From positions 127,325-180,678 of the forward strand of contig NZ_LMMA01000012.1 in NCBI RefSeq assembly GCF_001422725.1: a DNA stretch of 53,354 nucleotides, written 5' to 3'. The DNA is from Flavobacterium sp. Leaf82. Its GTDB lineage: Bacteria; Bacteroidota; Bacteroidia; Flavobacteriales; Flavobacteriaceae. Made by a program: the position numbers and the translations under genes. Numbering within the stretch: the stretch's first letter is position 1; every line of letters starts with the position of its first letter. The notes beneath the pieces are model-generated. The model saw only the letters and a program-made list of their open reading frames with translations, ran no database searches and was not told the DNA's origin. Of the stretch, positions 17,992 through 25,923 are shown in pieces.

Positions 17992-18717
17992 TTATTCTTG
18001 TTTGTGAAAGTCATCAAAACTCATTTTTTTCTCGAAGTACGTCTTGTCTTTTGCAGAAAGTAATTGACTTTTCCAGCGATTTCCGCTTAAGCGAAACACC
18101 ATTGAATCGGAGTGTTTTACCGTGCCCATGTTTTCGTCGTTATCATCAGGTTCAAAAGAAACTGTTTTGCAATAGAACGATTCAGCATTTGCTTTTACAG
18201 GGTTTTCAAATTCGACCCAACTTCCCCAGCCGCTGTCAGACATCGTATACCAATCGTAAACCAATTGTGTTTCGTTATTTTTAAAATAATACAAATAATG
18301 GCTTTGATTGTAACCGCAAGCCGGATATCCAAAACTTATTTGAATAAAAGGAGAACTTTTGGCGCTTTCAGTTCCTAATCCGTAGATAGCAGACCATTCT
18401 GATCCCTTATCAACACCTTCAATAGTGATTTTTGAAGAAGTAGTTTTAGTTTTATTCTGATAAAAATCAAGTTGGTATTTTGCCGTTACAATACTGTCTT
18501 TGTCTGCTTTTTGATCTAAAAGATGAGCCAGAATATAATTATCCTTCGATGTTTCTCCATAATCAGAAATAGAAATCGTATCTGTTTTTAAGAAATTGTC
18601 TTTTTCCGCAATCACTTCTTTTTTACTTTCCGGAAGTTTGTCAACTAGTTGATTTACTGGTTTTGGTTTTTGGCAACCAATTAAAAGGCATAGAATAAAA
18701 AGGTATTGTGGTTTCAT
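17992..18717 (-). CDS. Putative lipoprotein of unknown function
   Basis: 241 residues from the ATG at 18717. A TTG 30 bases upstream would add ten residues and would lie almost in the repeat, so it is rejected. The N-terminus MKPQYLFILCLLIGC is a lipoprotein signal with Cys15 as the lipidated residue. The mature part is polar, with aromatic pairs (SFGYPACGYNQSHYLYYFKN, YDWYTMSDSGWGSW) suggesting a beta-rich periplasmic or surface domain. No family is recognised. The REPIN at 18744-18847 lies just upstream, so its promoter must be in or beyond that repeat. Confidence 0.75.
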   Translation of the reverse strand: MKPQYLFILCLLIGCQKPKPVNQLVDKLPESKKEVIAEKDNFLKTDTISISDYGETSKDNYILAHLLDQKADKDSIVTAKYQLDFYQNKTKTTSSKITIEGVDKGSEWSAIYGLGTESAKSSPFIQISFGYPACGYNQSHYLYYFKNNETQLVYDWYTMSDSGWGSWVEFENPVKANAESFYCKTVSFEPDDNDENMGTVKHSDSMVFRLSGNRWKSQLLSAKDKTYFEKKMSFDDFHKQE

Positions 18718-18743
18718 GAATTGTGGTATTATTGTTTTTGTGT

Positions 18744-18847
18744 TCAACTGGACTGAAGTCCAGCCTTACAATATAAATCATTCCTTCGGAACTTTAAATA
18801 AAGAGCCATCGGCTCGACCCATATTGTAGGGCTGGACTTCAGTTCAA
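18744..18847. repeat. REPIN: two inverted REP hairpins left of the RAYT gene
   Basis: The left REP (leftward orientation) has stem CTGGACT/AGTCCAG at 18748-18763 preceded on its own strand by GTAAGG. The right REP (rightward) has GTAG at 18826-18829 followed by GG and CTGGACTTCAGTTCA. The interior holds two further small hairpins, GTTCC-like/GGAAC and GAGCC(ATC)GGCTC. The arrangement matches REP doublets (REPINs) mobilised by RAYT enzymes, which recognise a GTAG-type tetranucleotide 5' of a hairpin. Confidence 0.8.
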
Positions 18848-18868
18848 ATAAACCGGGTTTAAATATAA

Positions 18869-19330
18869 TTATATTAAATTTTCAAATAAACATTTTTTAT
18901 CAAATTTGACATTGTATTTATCTAAAAAAGATGAATATTCATCTTTGAAATTTTGTTTTTTGTGATGCTCTTCTTGATTAGCAATATATTTATAAACAGC
19001 ATCAATGTGGGGTTTACTATAAGAGAAAACTCCGTAACCTTCCTGCCATGCAAATTTATGTGTTGTTAGGTGATGATCATTTATAAATTTTGACGATTTC
19101 CCTTTTACAATTTTCATTAATTCCGAAACAGAAATAGTTGGTTTAAGACTTAAAAGACAATGAACATGATCTTCGACGCCATTTACTATAATGGTTTTGC
19201 AACCTGTTTCATTTATTAAATTTCCAATTACACTTAATATTTTAGATTTACATTCATTAGTGATAAGCGCTTCTCTATATTTTACGGCAAAAACTGCCTG
19301 AATATATACTTGATGAAAGGTATTTGACAT
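18869..19330 (-). mobile_element. REP-associated Y1 HUH transposase (RAYT; IS200/IS605 TnpA-like)
   Basis: A coding gene of 153 residues, full length for a single-domain Y1 HUH nuclease. The HUH motif is in NGVEDHVHCLLSL (His-Val-His). KGKSSKFIN and KFAWQEGYGVFSYSK are typical of the family, and the C-terminal helix Y.YIANQEEHH supplies the catalytic tyrosine. No tnpB gene is present and the gene is not bounded by its own insertion-sequence ends. Instead a REPIN lies 21 bases past its 3' end and a REP array ~80 bases before its start. That context, with GTAG next to each hairpin, makes it a domesticated REP-mobilising transposase rather than an active IS. Confidence 0.85.
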
Positions 19331-19410
19331 TTTATATTTATTTACAACGATTTAAATTTCATTTCAATAATACAAAATATTCTTACAAAAAATCATTTAT
19401 TCTAACGTTT

Positions 19411-19756
19411 AAACCGGATTAAAATCCGGCCCTACAATATAATTCGTTCCTTCGGAACTATAAAAAAGCCATATACTCGATTTTCTATTTTAAACCGGAT
19501 TAAAATCCGGCCCTACAATATAGTTCGTTCCTTCGAAACTATAAAAACTATGTACTCAATTTTCTATTTTAAAGCAGATTAAAATCCGGCCCTACAATAT
19601 AGTTCGTTCCTTCGAAACTATAAAAAAACCATGCAATCGATTTTCTATTAAACCGGATTAAAATCCGGCCCTACAAAATAATCCATTCCTGCAGAACTCT
19701 AAATAAAGAGCCATCGGCTCGCTCTATATTGTAGGGCTGGACTTCAGTCCAGTCTG
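19411..19756. repeat. Tandem REP array ending in a REPIN, right of the RAYT gene
   Basis: Four units start at 19411, 19492, 19571 and 19650 (81, 79 and 79 bases apart). Each begins with stem CCGGATT-AA-AATCCGG followed by CCCTACAATAT (GTAGGG on the other strand), then a GTTCC(TTC)GGAAC-like hairpin and an AT-rich tail. The third unit has a damaged left arm (GCAGATT). The last unit continues through GAGCC(ATC)GGCTC into a rightward REP: GTAG at 19731-19734, then CTGGACT-TC-AGTCCAG. This fills most of the 19331-19774 gap; no gene is seen there. Confidence 0.85.
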
Positions 19757-19774
19757 ATCGAATGGTTTAAATTA

Positions 19775-21214
19775 TTAAAAAAACCAAGTCGCCACAAAGA
19801 TCGCCGTAATCACACAAATTAGATCCACCAAAAGCATTGTGCCTAATGCGTAACGGGTATTTTTGATATTAACAGAACCAAAATAAACCGCAATTACATA
19901 AAAAGTACTTTCGGCACTACATTGAAAAATACTGCTTAATCTTGCCGTTAAAGAATCTGCACCAAACGTGTTCATCGAATCAATTAAAAATCCTCGGGAA
20001 CCTGCAGAACTAAATGGACGAAGCATCGCTACAGGCAATGCGTTTGTTATTTCTTTGCTTACTCCCATATTCGAGAAAACAAAAGCGATTCCGTTACTGA
20101 TAATTTCAAATAAACCACTATTTCTAAATAACGAAATAGCGACTAACATTCCCAATACATAAGGAAAAATAGTAACACCCGTTTTAAGTCCGTTATTAGC
20201 TCCAACTACAAACGTGTCGAAAGGAGTCGTATTTGCATCTATAAATTTCTTTTCGTTTTTAAAGGCAAAAATCAAAGTAAAAGCAATGATTCCAATTAAT
20301 ATTAATCCGGAAAGGTTAGAGGTAAAGTAATTTTTACCAATTAGATCCAAGTGATTCACATACATCAATAACCCAACAATTGCAGCGATTAATCCCATTA
20401 AGACGATGAGAAGAGAAGCGCTTTTAAAATTGATTTTTTGTTTGATACCCACAATTAAAAAAGCTGCAATTGTTCCTATGAAAGACGTAATGATACATGG
20501 CAGCATTACATCAGCAGGATTACTTGCGTTTGCAGCAGCGCGATAACCAATAATCGAAGTCGCAATTAAAGTCAGACCAGAAGCATGAAGGCACATAAAC
20601 ATGATTTGAGCATCACTCGCTTTGTCTTTGTCAGGATTTATTTCCTGTAAACTTTCCATGGCTTTTAATCCAAATGGAGTTGCAGCCGAATCTAACCCAA
20701 GGAAATTAGCAGCAAAGTTTAAAGTCATGTATGATATCGAAGGATGATTTTCAGGAATACTTGGAAATACCTTTACAAATACCGGACTCAATACTTTAGC
20801 TAATTTTCCAGATGCTCCTGAAACTATTAAAAGTTCCATTAATCCGCAGAAAAAAGCTAAATAAGCAATAAGTGGTAATATTAAATCGACCAGAGTACTC
20901 TTGCAAGTTGGCAATAAACCATCGGATTTTTGAAGACCACTGAAAATTTTTACAGTTTTGTTTTTATAAACATAAGTAGTATCGGCATTTAGAGTGTCAC
21001 GATTGATAATCATGCTTTGATCCGGTGCTTTTTTAATACTGTCTTTGATAAAAGCAGGAAGTTCGTCGATGTATTTTTCAGAAACTAAGATAGGATCATC
21101 CTTCTTTCCATTTATGACTGAATCAATGGTATAAGTGTTGGCAGTAAATAAACTGACTACAATAAAAATAATTGAAGAAATAAAAATCGTTAACCAAAAT
21201 CTACTTAATACCAT
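19775..21214 (-). CDS. Nucleoside-recognition (Gate) membrane protein, SpmA/SpmB fusion
   Basis: 479 residues with about ten membrane segments and two Gate (nucleoside recognition) domains. The first half (LPLIAYLAFFCGLMELLIVSGASGKLAK, NFLGLDSAATPFGLKAM) resembles SpmA. The second half (TGVTIFPYVLGMLVAISLFRNSG, RPFSSAGSRGF) resembles SpmB. In spore formers these are two proteins; the fused form is common in non-sporulating Bacteroidota, where its function is unknown. An extracytoplasmic loop (~30-90) sits between the first two membrane segments. It lies immediately past the REP array. Confidence 0.88.
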   Translation of the reverse strand: MVLSRFWLTIFISSIIFIVVSLFTANTYTIDSVINGKKDDPILVSEKYIDELPAFIKDSIKKAPDQSMIINRDTLNADTTYVYKNKTVKIFSGLQKSDGLLPTCKSTLVDLILPLIAYLAFFCGLMELLIVSGASGKLAKVLSPVFVKVFPSIPENHPSISYMTLNFAANFLGLDSAATPFGLKAMESLQEINPDKDKASDAQIMFMCLHASGLTLIATSIIGYRAAANASNPADVMLPCIITSFIGTIAAFLIVGIKQKINFKSASLLIVLMGLIAAIVGLLMYVNHLDLIGKNYFTSNLSGLILIGIIAFTLIFAFKNEKKFIDANTTPFDTFVVGANNGLKTGVTIFPYVLGMLVAISLFRNSGLFEIISNGIAFVFSNMGVSKEITNALPVAMLRPFSSAGSRGFLIDSMNTFGADSLTARLSSIFQCSAESTFYVIAVYFGSVNIKNTRYALGTMLLVDLICVITAIFVATWFF

Positions 21215-21324
21215 AATGCTAATTTTTTGTAAATGTAATTATTTAGCAATAATATGCATAAAGATTTTATAGTTGAAACATCAAGTATTTATTATAAAAC
21301 CTAATGATTTAATGAAAAATCAAT

Positions 21325-22398
21325 TTATTCGATAATGATTTTGGTTTCCAGATAGTTTTCGAAAGCTTTTATTCCTTCAAACAAAATCTCTTTTTTTGAA
21401 GTTTCTGTTTCATTAAAAAATTGTGTTTCTATTTTTGCAACATCCTTTTTAATTGTTCTTTTCCAGGTTCCAATTACTTTTGAATCTTCAAGAATAATCG
21501 GTTTAAAAATGCCATTATTGGTAAAAGCTTTAGATTGATGTTCTAAAAGAATTGAAGCTTCACGAGATTTATAAGAGATTAAAATTTCATCAAAAGCGGG
21601 AAGAAAGTGTACACTTTTATGATTTGAATTACTGTTAGTTGATTGATTAACAAGCCAATATGTTTGGCTGTTTATTTCAACCGAAGTCATTTGCAACTCA
21701 ATTGCATTAATGATAGATTTACAGATTGTTGGCGAAAAACCCGACCACCACGAAAAATCAAGTAATGTTGCCGGACCATGACTTTCAAAATAACGTAAGG
21801 CTAATTTTGCCAGAGCTTCTTCTTTTGTTAGTTTAGATTTTGGTTTAGAAACCCGTTCTTCCAATAAAGCATAAGTAATTTGTTTGCCTTTCATTTTGCC
21901 ATTACAAACAAAGCCGTCAAGTTCTGCATTCATCATAATTGCGGCACTCAAAAAATCTTCGCTTGAAGTTTTCTTGATATTAAGTTCCTGCATAATTTCA
22001 TCGCGGGTCAAATGATTATTTCCGCTTAATATCTTTTCGATTACAGAATTTGCCTGATCTAATTTCTTAGCATCAAATCCATATTTACTAGCCGACGAAG
22101 TGGTGAATCTTTTGACTTGTGGTGCAGAGAGTTCCAACATCCAATAAATATCTTCAGCAGCTACAAAATGCCAGGTTGGTCTAAGAATATGAGTTCTGAT
22201 AATTTTTGCTGAATTTACAGCCTCTTCAATTTCTTTTTCGGTCGAATCGCAACGTGAACCAATTGCCCATTTCGCCATTGTATAATCCTGAGCCTGCATG
22301 GCACCCAAATGCCGAACAATTTCTTGTGGAGAATTTTGGCTTGTTTTATTGAGTTTTTGAGAAACAATACGATAATGAGATATTTCCTGATGTGTCAT
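21325..22398 (-). CDS. AlkZ-like winged-helix DNA glycosylase
   Basis: 357 residues of the HTH_42/AlkZ family (tandem winged helices plus beta-barrel). The Q-x-Q catalytic motif of AlkZ is present as Gln35-Ala-Gln37 in GAMQAQDYTMAKWA, and ILRPTWHFVAAEDIYWML is also characteristic. AlkZ proteins excise alkylated or cross-linked bases; which lesion this one acts on cannot be read from sequence. Other repair genes lie nearby (exonuclease, Ogt), though not in an evident operon. Confidence 0.85.
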   Translation of the reverse strand: MTHQEISHYRIVSQKLNKTSQNSPQEIVRHLGAMQAQDYTMAKWAIGSRCDSTEKEIEEAVNSAKIIRTHILRPTWHFVAAEDIYWMLELSAPQVKRFTTSSASKYGFDAKKLDQANSVIEKILSGNNHLTRDEIMQELNIKKTSSEDFLSAAIMMNAELDGFVCNGKMKGKQITYALLEERVSKPKSKLTKEEALAKLALRYFESHGPATLLDFSWWSGFSPTICKSIINAIELQMTSVEINSQTYWLVNQSTNSNSNHKSVHFLPAFDEILISYKSREASILLEHQSKAFTNNGIFKPIILEDSKVIGTWKRTIKKDVAKIETQFFNETETSKKEILFEGIKAFENYLETKIIIE

Positions 22399-22417
22399 TT
22401 TTTTAAATTAATTAGAG

Positions 22418-22855
22418 TTAATTAATTGTCTTTATACGATTATCAGGTATTATTTTAAGTTGTAACGATAATAGAACAATTTGTTGTGACACTAAAATGT
22501 AATAACCAAATAATAAATCATCGTCAAAATTACGGCTGAAACCTATTAAAAGAAGTGTAAGAAGGGAAAATAAGTTTATGATAATCAGAGCTATATGTTT
22601 CTTATGAGAAAATAAAATTACTGGGATTATAATAGAGAGGATAAATAAACTTGAAAATATAATGTCAAGGATATTTACAAAGTCTAATTTTAAAATGGCT
22701 AGATTTTTTATATAAGCTTCAAATAAGTTTTGGTTGTAAGAATGGACAATTGAGGCTTCATACCCACAGCCAATAGCGCTTTCTTTATTAAAAGGAAGGA
22801 AAATTGAAATAAATCCAATTAGAAATAGACAATAAAATAGAATTTTGTTTTTCAT
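22418..22855 (-). CDS. Small integral membrane protein, unknown function
   Basis: 145 residues with about four hydrophobic segments (ILFYCLFLIGFISIFLPF; IIFSSLFILSIIIPVILF; IALIIINLFSLLTLLLIGF; YILVSQQIVLLSLQL). No enzymatic motif or family is recognised. It starts 8 bases after the exonuclease gene ends and stops 19 bases before the AlkZ-like gene, so the three are probably co-transcribed leftward. Confidence 0.65.
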   Translation of the reverse strand: MKNKILFYCLFLIGFISIFLPFNKESAIGCGYEASIVHSYNQNLFEAYIKNLAILKLDFVNILDIIFSSLFILSIIIPVILFSHKKHIALIIINLFSLLTLLLIGFSRNFDDDLLFGYYILVSQQIVLLSLQLKIIPDNRIKTIN

Positions 22856-22863
22856 AAATAATC

Positions 22864-23577
22864 CTATACATGAATAATTTCATCATCTATCAATAAATCT
22901 TCACGACGCAAACGCAGGAAAATTTGCGCTACTGCAATCGTATCTTTTTCGCAATACGTTACAATTCGATCAATATCTTTTTCTACATAATAAACATGTC
23001 CAACCTGACTTCCGTCGATATCTCCTTTTGGAGAAGGAATGCCAAGGATTTTAGTTAGTAATTTTAAAGAAGTAAAATGTTTGTAATCGCCAAACTTCCA
23101 TAATTCTAAAGTATCTAAATGTGCAATTTCCCAAGGTTTTTTTCCAAATAAATTCAGTTTGTCCGGAATCGCAATTTGGTTGATAATCATTCTTCGGGCA
23201 ATAAACGGAATATCAAATTCTTTAGCATTATGTCCGCATAAAATATGTTGTGGCTGATTGTAATGATTGTTCAGTAAATTATTAAAATCCTTTAAAATCT
23301 TCTTTTCATCGCCAAAAAACGATGTTACTCTAAAATTCCTGATATCGCCTTTGATAGTAAAATAGCCAACCGATATGCAAACAATCTTCCCGAACTCTGC
23401 CCAAATTCCAGCACGATCGTAAAATTCTTCTGGTGTATAATCCTCTTTTCTTTGATATTGTGTTTTATGATCCCAAAGCGATTGCATTTCTGCATCAAGC
23501 GAATTAAAGTTCTCCTCTTCAGGAACCGTTTCTATATCGAGAAATAGAATGTTGTTAAGGTTTATTTTTTCAATCAT
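22864..23577 (-). CDS. Predicted 3'-5' exonuclease (PolB-exo-like, RNase H fold)
   Basis: 237 residues. The acidic residues of the DEDD exonuclease superfamily are visible: ILFLDIETVPEE (Asp and Glu near residues 14-16), GHNAKEFDIPFIARR (Asp) and the final YCEKDTIAVAQIF (Asp). This matches the predicted PolB-like 3'-5' exonuclease family (PF10108 type). A role in DNA repair or nucleic-acid turnover is inferred. It is the first gene of a short leftward run. Upstream lies a GCCACGA-type repeat region. Confidence 0.83.
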   Translation of the reverse strand: MIEKINLNNILFLDIETVPEEENFNSLDAEMQSLWDHKTQYQRKEDYTPEEFYDRAGIWAEFGKIVCISVGYFTIKGDIRNFRVTSFFGDEKKILKDFNNLLNNHYNQPQHILCGHNAKEFDIPFIARRMIINQIAIPDKLNLFGKKPWEIAHLDTLELWKFGDYKHFTSLKLLTKILGIPSPKGDIDGSQVGHVYYVEKDIDRIVTYCEKDTIAVAQIFLRLRREDLLIDDEIIHV

Positions 23578-23587
23578 ATTTTTTCCA

Positions 23588-23760
23588 GTGGTTTTGCCAC
23601 GAGTTTCATAAATTACACTAATTCTTTGCCGTTATAAATATACACAAATTTGATTTTTATCTACTATCAATCATTTTTTTTGAATGAATTTTCTTAAATA
23701 AAATGTAATTATTGAAAAAGCTTAATAGAGAAAAAATTAGTATAATTCGTGAATTCATGC
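23588..23760. repeat. Degenerate GCCACGA...AATTCGTG repeat region
   Basis: The gap opens with TTTTGCCACGAGTTTCATAAA and ATTACACTAATTC and ends with ATTAGTATAATTCGTGAATTC, an imperfect inverted arrangement of words also found at 38686-38878. It seems to be a worn copy of a dispersed flavobacterial intergenic repeat. Confidence 0.45.
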
Positions 23761-23769
23761 TGAAAAAAA

Positions 23770-24246
23770 CTAGAATAAACTCTGCTGAGTTGTTGGGTTT
23801 TCATGTTCGAGAAGCCATTTCTTGCGGGATAATCCTCCGGCATAACCAGTTAAAGAACCATTTGTGCCAATAACCCGATGACATGGAACCACAATCCAAA
23901 GCGGATTTTTACCATTTGCTGATGCAACGGCTCGAATCGCTTTTACATCGCCAAGCTTTTTGGTTTGATCCATATAACTAATGGTTTTTCCGTACGGAAT
24001 TTCTAATAGTGATTTCCAGACTTTCTGCTGAAATTCAGTTCCTTGTGGATTAAGTTTGAAATCGAAGTCGGTTCTTTTTTTATTGAAGTATTCCTCAAGC
24101 TGAGAAACAGCTTCTTTTAAAACTTTCGGAATTTCCTGAGAAACTTCGTTTGTACCAACATCAGAAACGGAAATTACAGAAACACCATCTTCGTCCCCAA
24201 CAATTTTGGTGATTCCTAAAGGCGAGTTGATGTATACAGTTTCCAT
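23770..24246 (-). CDS. ogt: Methylated-DNA--protein-cysteine methyltransferase
   Basis: 158 residues, Ogt-type length. The suicide cysteine is in the invariant VPCHRVIG motif (~residue 121). GTEFQQKVWKSLLEIPYGKTISY is the winged-helix lead-in, and GYAGGLSRKKWLLEHE is the usual C-terminus. It moves O6-methylguanine or O4-methylthymine alkyl groups to itself. No Ada regulatory domain is attached. The gene is flanked by repeats on both sides and is apparently monocistronic. Confidence 0.93.
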   Translation of the reverse strand: METVYINSPLGITKIVGDEDGVSVISVSDVGTNEVSQEIPKVLKEAVSQLEEYFNKKRTDFDFKLNPQGTEFQQKVWKSLLEIPYGKTISYMDQTKKLGDVKAIRAVASANGKNPLWIVVPCHRVIGTNGSLTGYAGGLSRKKWLLEHENPTTQQSLF

Positions 24247-24350
24247 GTTTTTTTACTGTAAAGTTCGTAAAGTTTTTTAAACCATATAAGTTATAAAAGT
24301 AATTTAAGCTTATAGTTTTTTATCACAGAGATTTTTCTTTTATCTGATTT

Positions 24351-24410
24351 TCATTCTGAGCGAAGTCGAAGGCTTATGAAACGTGGGCTTCGACTTCGCT
24401 CAGCCTGACA
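24351..24410. repeat. GAGCGAAGTCGAAG inverted pair, copy 1
   Basis: The arms TCATTCTGAGCGAAGTCGAA and its inverted partner GCTTCGACTTCGCTCAGCCT face each other across about 15 bases, forming a long hairpin between ogt and the epimerase-like gene. The same arms recur at 25331-25434 and 46527-46599, and singly at 25097-25120. Confidence 0.8.
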
Positions 24411-24420
24411 TTGTGGACTT

Positions 24421-25266
24421 TTAGTAATTTTCTAAACTAAACTGGTAACTCAAACTATTTGTGGTTTTTTCGCTCGAAATAACCTTTTTGATATTTGATT
24501 TTTCAGCACTAAACTTCGGTAAAACCAAATTTTGATTTTTTGCTTGTTGCGTATAATATTCTTCTCTTGTGGGATGAAAAGGAGCAACAGCATTAAAAAC
24601 CTCATTCCATTTTGATTGATTGATGATTTCTTCAATGATTCTGATGCAATCATCCTGATGAATTAAGTTTACAGGAGCGTCTCGATTTTCGAGGTTTTCT
24701 TTTCCTGCCAGAAATTTTACCGGATGACGATCTTCGCCAATCAAACCTCCAAAACGCAAAATTGTAGTTTCGAAGTTTTGATTTTTTTGAAGAATAGCTT
24801 CCGCCAAAAGCAATTGTTTGCCGCTTTCGGTTTCCGGATTAGGATTTGTTTCTTCTGTTATAAGCCCATTTTCATCGCCGTAAACAGAAGTTGAACTTAC
24901 AAAAAGCACTTTTTTTACCGCTGATTTTTCTATAAACGGAATTAGGCTTTCTATTTTTTCTACAAAAATCTTTCTGTAGGGATCTGAAGAATCAGCATTA
25001 GTTCCTCGTAATTTAGGCGGAATATCAATAATTAAGATTTCACTATTAGCTAAAAAAGCATTTATACTTTCTGAAAAACTTTCGCTTTCAAGTGCTGCTT
25101 CGACTTCGCTCAGGATGACAATAAAAGGATTTATTCCAACATTTTCTAAAACCGAAAGTTTGTTTTCAGAAGTTGTTGATCCGTTTACCGTATATCCTTT
25201 TTCGATTAATTTTTTGGCTAAAGGCAAACCTAACCATCCGCAGCCTAATATGCTTATTTGTGTCAT
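24421..25266 (-). CDS. NAD(P)-binding epimerase/SDR-like protein (YeeZ-like) with an embedded repeat arm
   Basis: 281 residues. The N-terminal Rossmann motif GCGWLGLPLA (GxGxxG) binds the dinucleotide. VLFVSSTSVYGDENG carries the Ser and Tyr of extended-SDR enzymes, and ILRFGGLIGEDRHPVKFLAG follows. It resembles YeeZ-type nucleoside-diphosphate-sugar epimerase homologues; the substrate is unknown. Residues ~49-57 (VILSEVEA) are encoded by a 24-base copy of the GAGCGAAGTCGAAG repeat arm. It sits in the variable loop before AFLANSEILIIDIPPK and keeps the frame. Intergenic copies of the same repeat flank the gene on both sides. Confidence 0.85.
   Translation of the reverse strand: MTQISILGCGWLGLPLAKKLIEKGYTVNGSTTSENKLSVLENVGINPFIVILSEVEAALESESFSESINAFLANSEILIIDIPPKLRGTNADSSDPYRKIFVEKIESLIPFIEKSAVKKVLFVSSTSVYGDENGLITEETNPNPETESGKQLLLAEAILQKNQNFETTILRFGGLIGEDRHPVKFLAGKENLENRDAPVNLIHQDDCIRIIEEIINQSKWNEVFNAVAPFHPTREEYYTQQAKNQNLVLPKFSAEKSNIKKVISSEKTTNSLSYQFSLENY
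25097..25120. repeat. Single GAGCGAAGTCGAAG repeat arm inside a coding gene
   Basis: GCTTCGACTTCGCTCAGGAT and the next four bases match the right arms at 24387-24410 and 25411-25434 almost exactly. It is 24 bases (eight codons), so the epimerase-like reading frame is kept. Confidence 0.85.
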
Positions 25267-25330
25267 TTTTTTTAAGGTTCAGAGGTTTTTAAAGATTCAA
25301 AGGTTTAGAGATGCAAAGTTACAAAGGTTT

Positions 25331-25434
25331 TGTCATCCTGAGCGAAGTCGAAGGACACACAAGTAATTCTATAAAGATTGGCGACTTACTAAACGGAGCT
25401 TTTTACGTATCCTTCGACTTCGCTCTGGATGACA
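25331..25434. repeat. GAGCGAAGTCGAAG inverted pair, copy 2
   Basis: Left arm TGTCATCCTGAGCGAAGTCG (plus AAGGA) and right arm TCCTTCGACTTCGCTCTGGA (plus TGACA) are inverted about 55 bases apart. AAAGGTTT-type short words lie to the left (25267-25330). The element fills most of the gap between the epimerase-like and GNAT genes. Confidence 0.8.
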
Positions 25435-25467
25435 AGTTTAAAGAAAACTTTGCGCGACTTTGCGGGA

Positions 25468-25923
25468 TTATTTTTTTAGATCCAACGTAAATCGAACTTT
25501 ATCTTTTCCTTTTGCGCCAATTCGGTTATAGAATTTTATCGCTCCTTCGTTAAATTCAGGCGTTTGCCATTGAATGTTGATGCAGTTTTTTTCGATTCCT
25601 TTCTGTTTTAATTTTTCGATTAAGATTTCACCAATGCCAAAATTTCTGGCTTTTGGTTCTAAAAACAAACAATCCATATAAATGAAAGTTGCTGCATCCC
25701 AAGTCGAAAAATCAAAAGTATACGATACATAACCCACAATGGTTTCGTTTGTTGCTACAACTAAACAAAACAATTTTGGATGTTCACCAAACAAAGCTTC
25801 TTTTAACTTTTGTTCTTTTCCTTCCAGAGAAAAATCGGCTTTCTCGTATTCAGCATGTTTGTGACATAAAATGACCAGTTTTGGCAAATCAGAGAGTTCG
25901 CAATTCCTTATTGAATATTCCAT
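25468..25923 (-). CDS. GNAT-family N-acetyltransferase
   Basis: 151 residues, a single GNAT domain. The acetyl-CoA pyrophosphate loop is visible as ARNFGIGEILIEKLKQKG (the Q/RxxGxG/A motif), followed by NIQWQTPEFNEGAIKFYNRIGA typical of diamine or small-molecule acetyltransferases. The substrate is unknown. Its start overlaps the end of the LysR regulator by 16 bases, so the two share a transcript and may share a function. Confidence 0.85.
   Translation of the reverse strand: MEYSIRNCELSDLPKLVILCHKHAEYEKADFSLEGKEQKLKEALFGEHPKLFCLVVATNETIVGYVSYTFDFSTWDAATFIYMDCLFLEPKARNFGIGEILIEKLKQKGIEKNCINIQWQTPEFNEGAIKFYNRIGAKGKDKVRFTLDLKK

Noticed and set aside
18869..19330. Complete IS200/IS605 insertion sequence
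   Set aside because: No left and right IS ends of its own and no tnpB; the nearby hairpins form REPINs on both sides instead.
19411..19756. CRISPR-like appearance of the regular ~80-bp repeats
   Set aside because: The repeated part is nearly the whole unit, there are no unique spacers, no cas genes, and the units are REP hairpins next to a RAYT gene.
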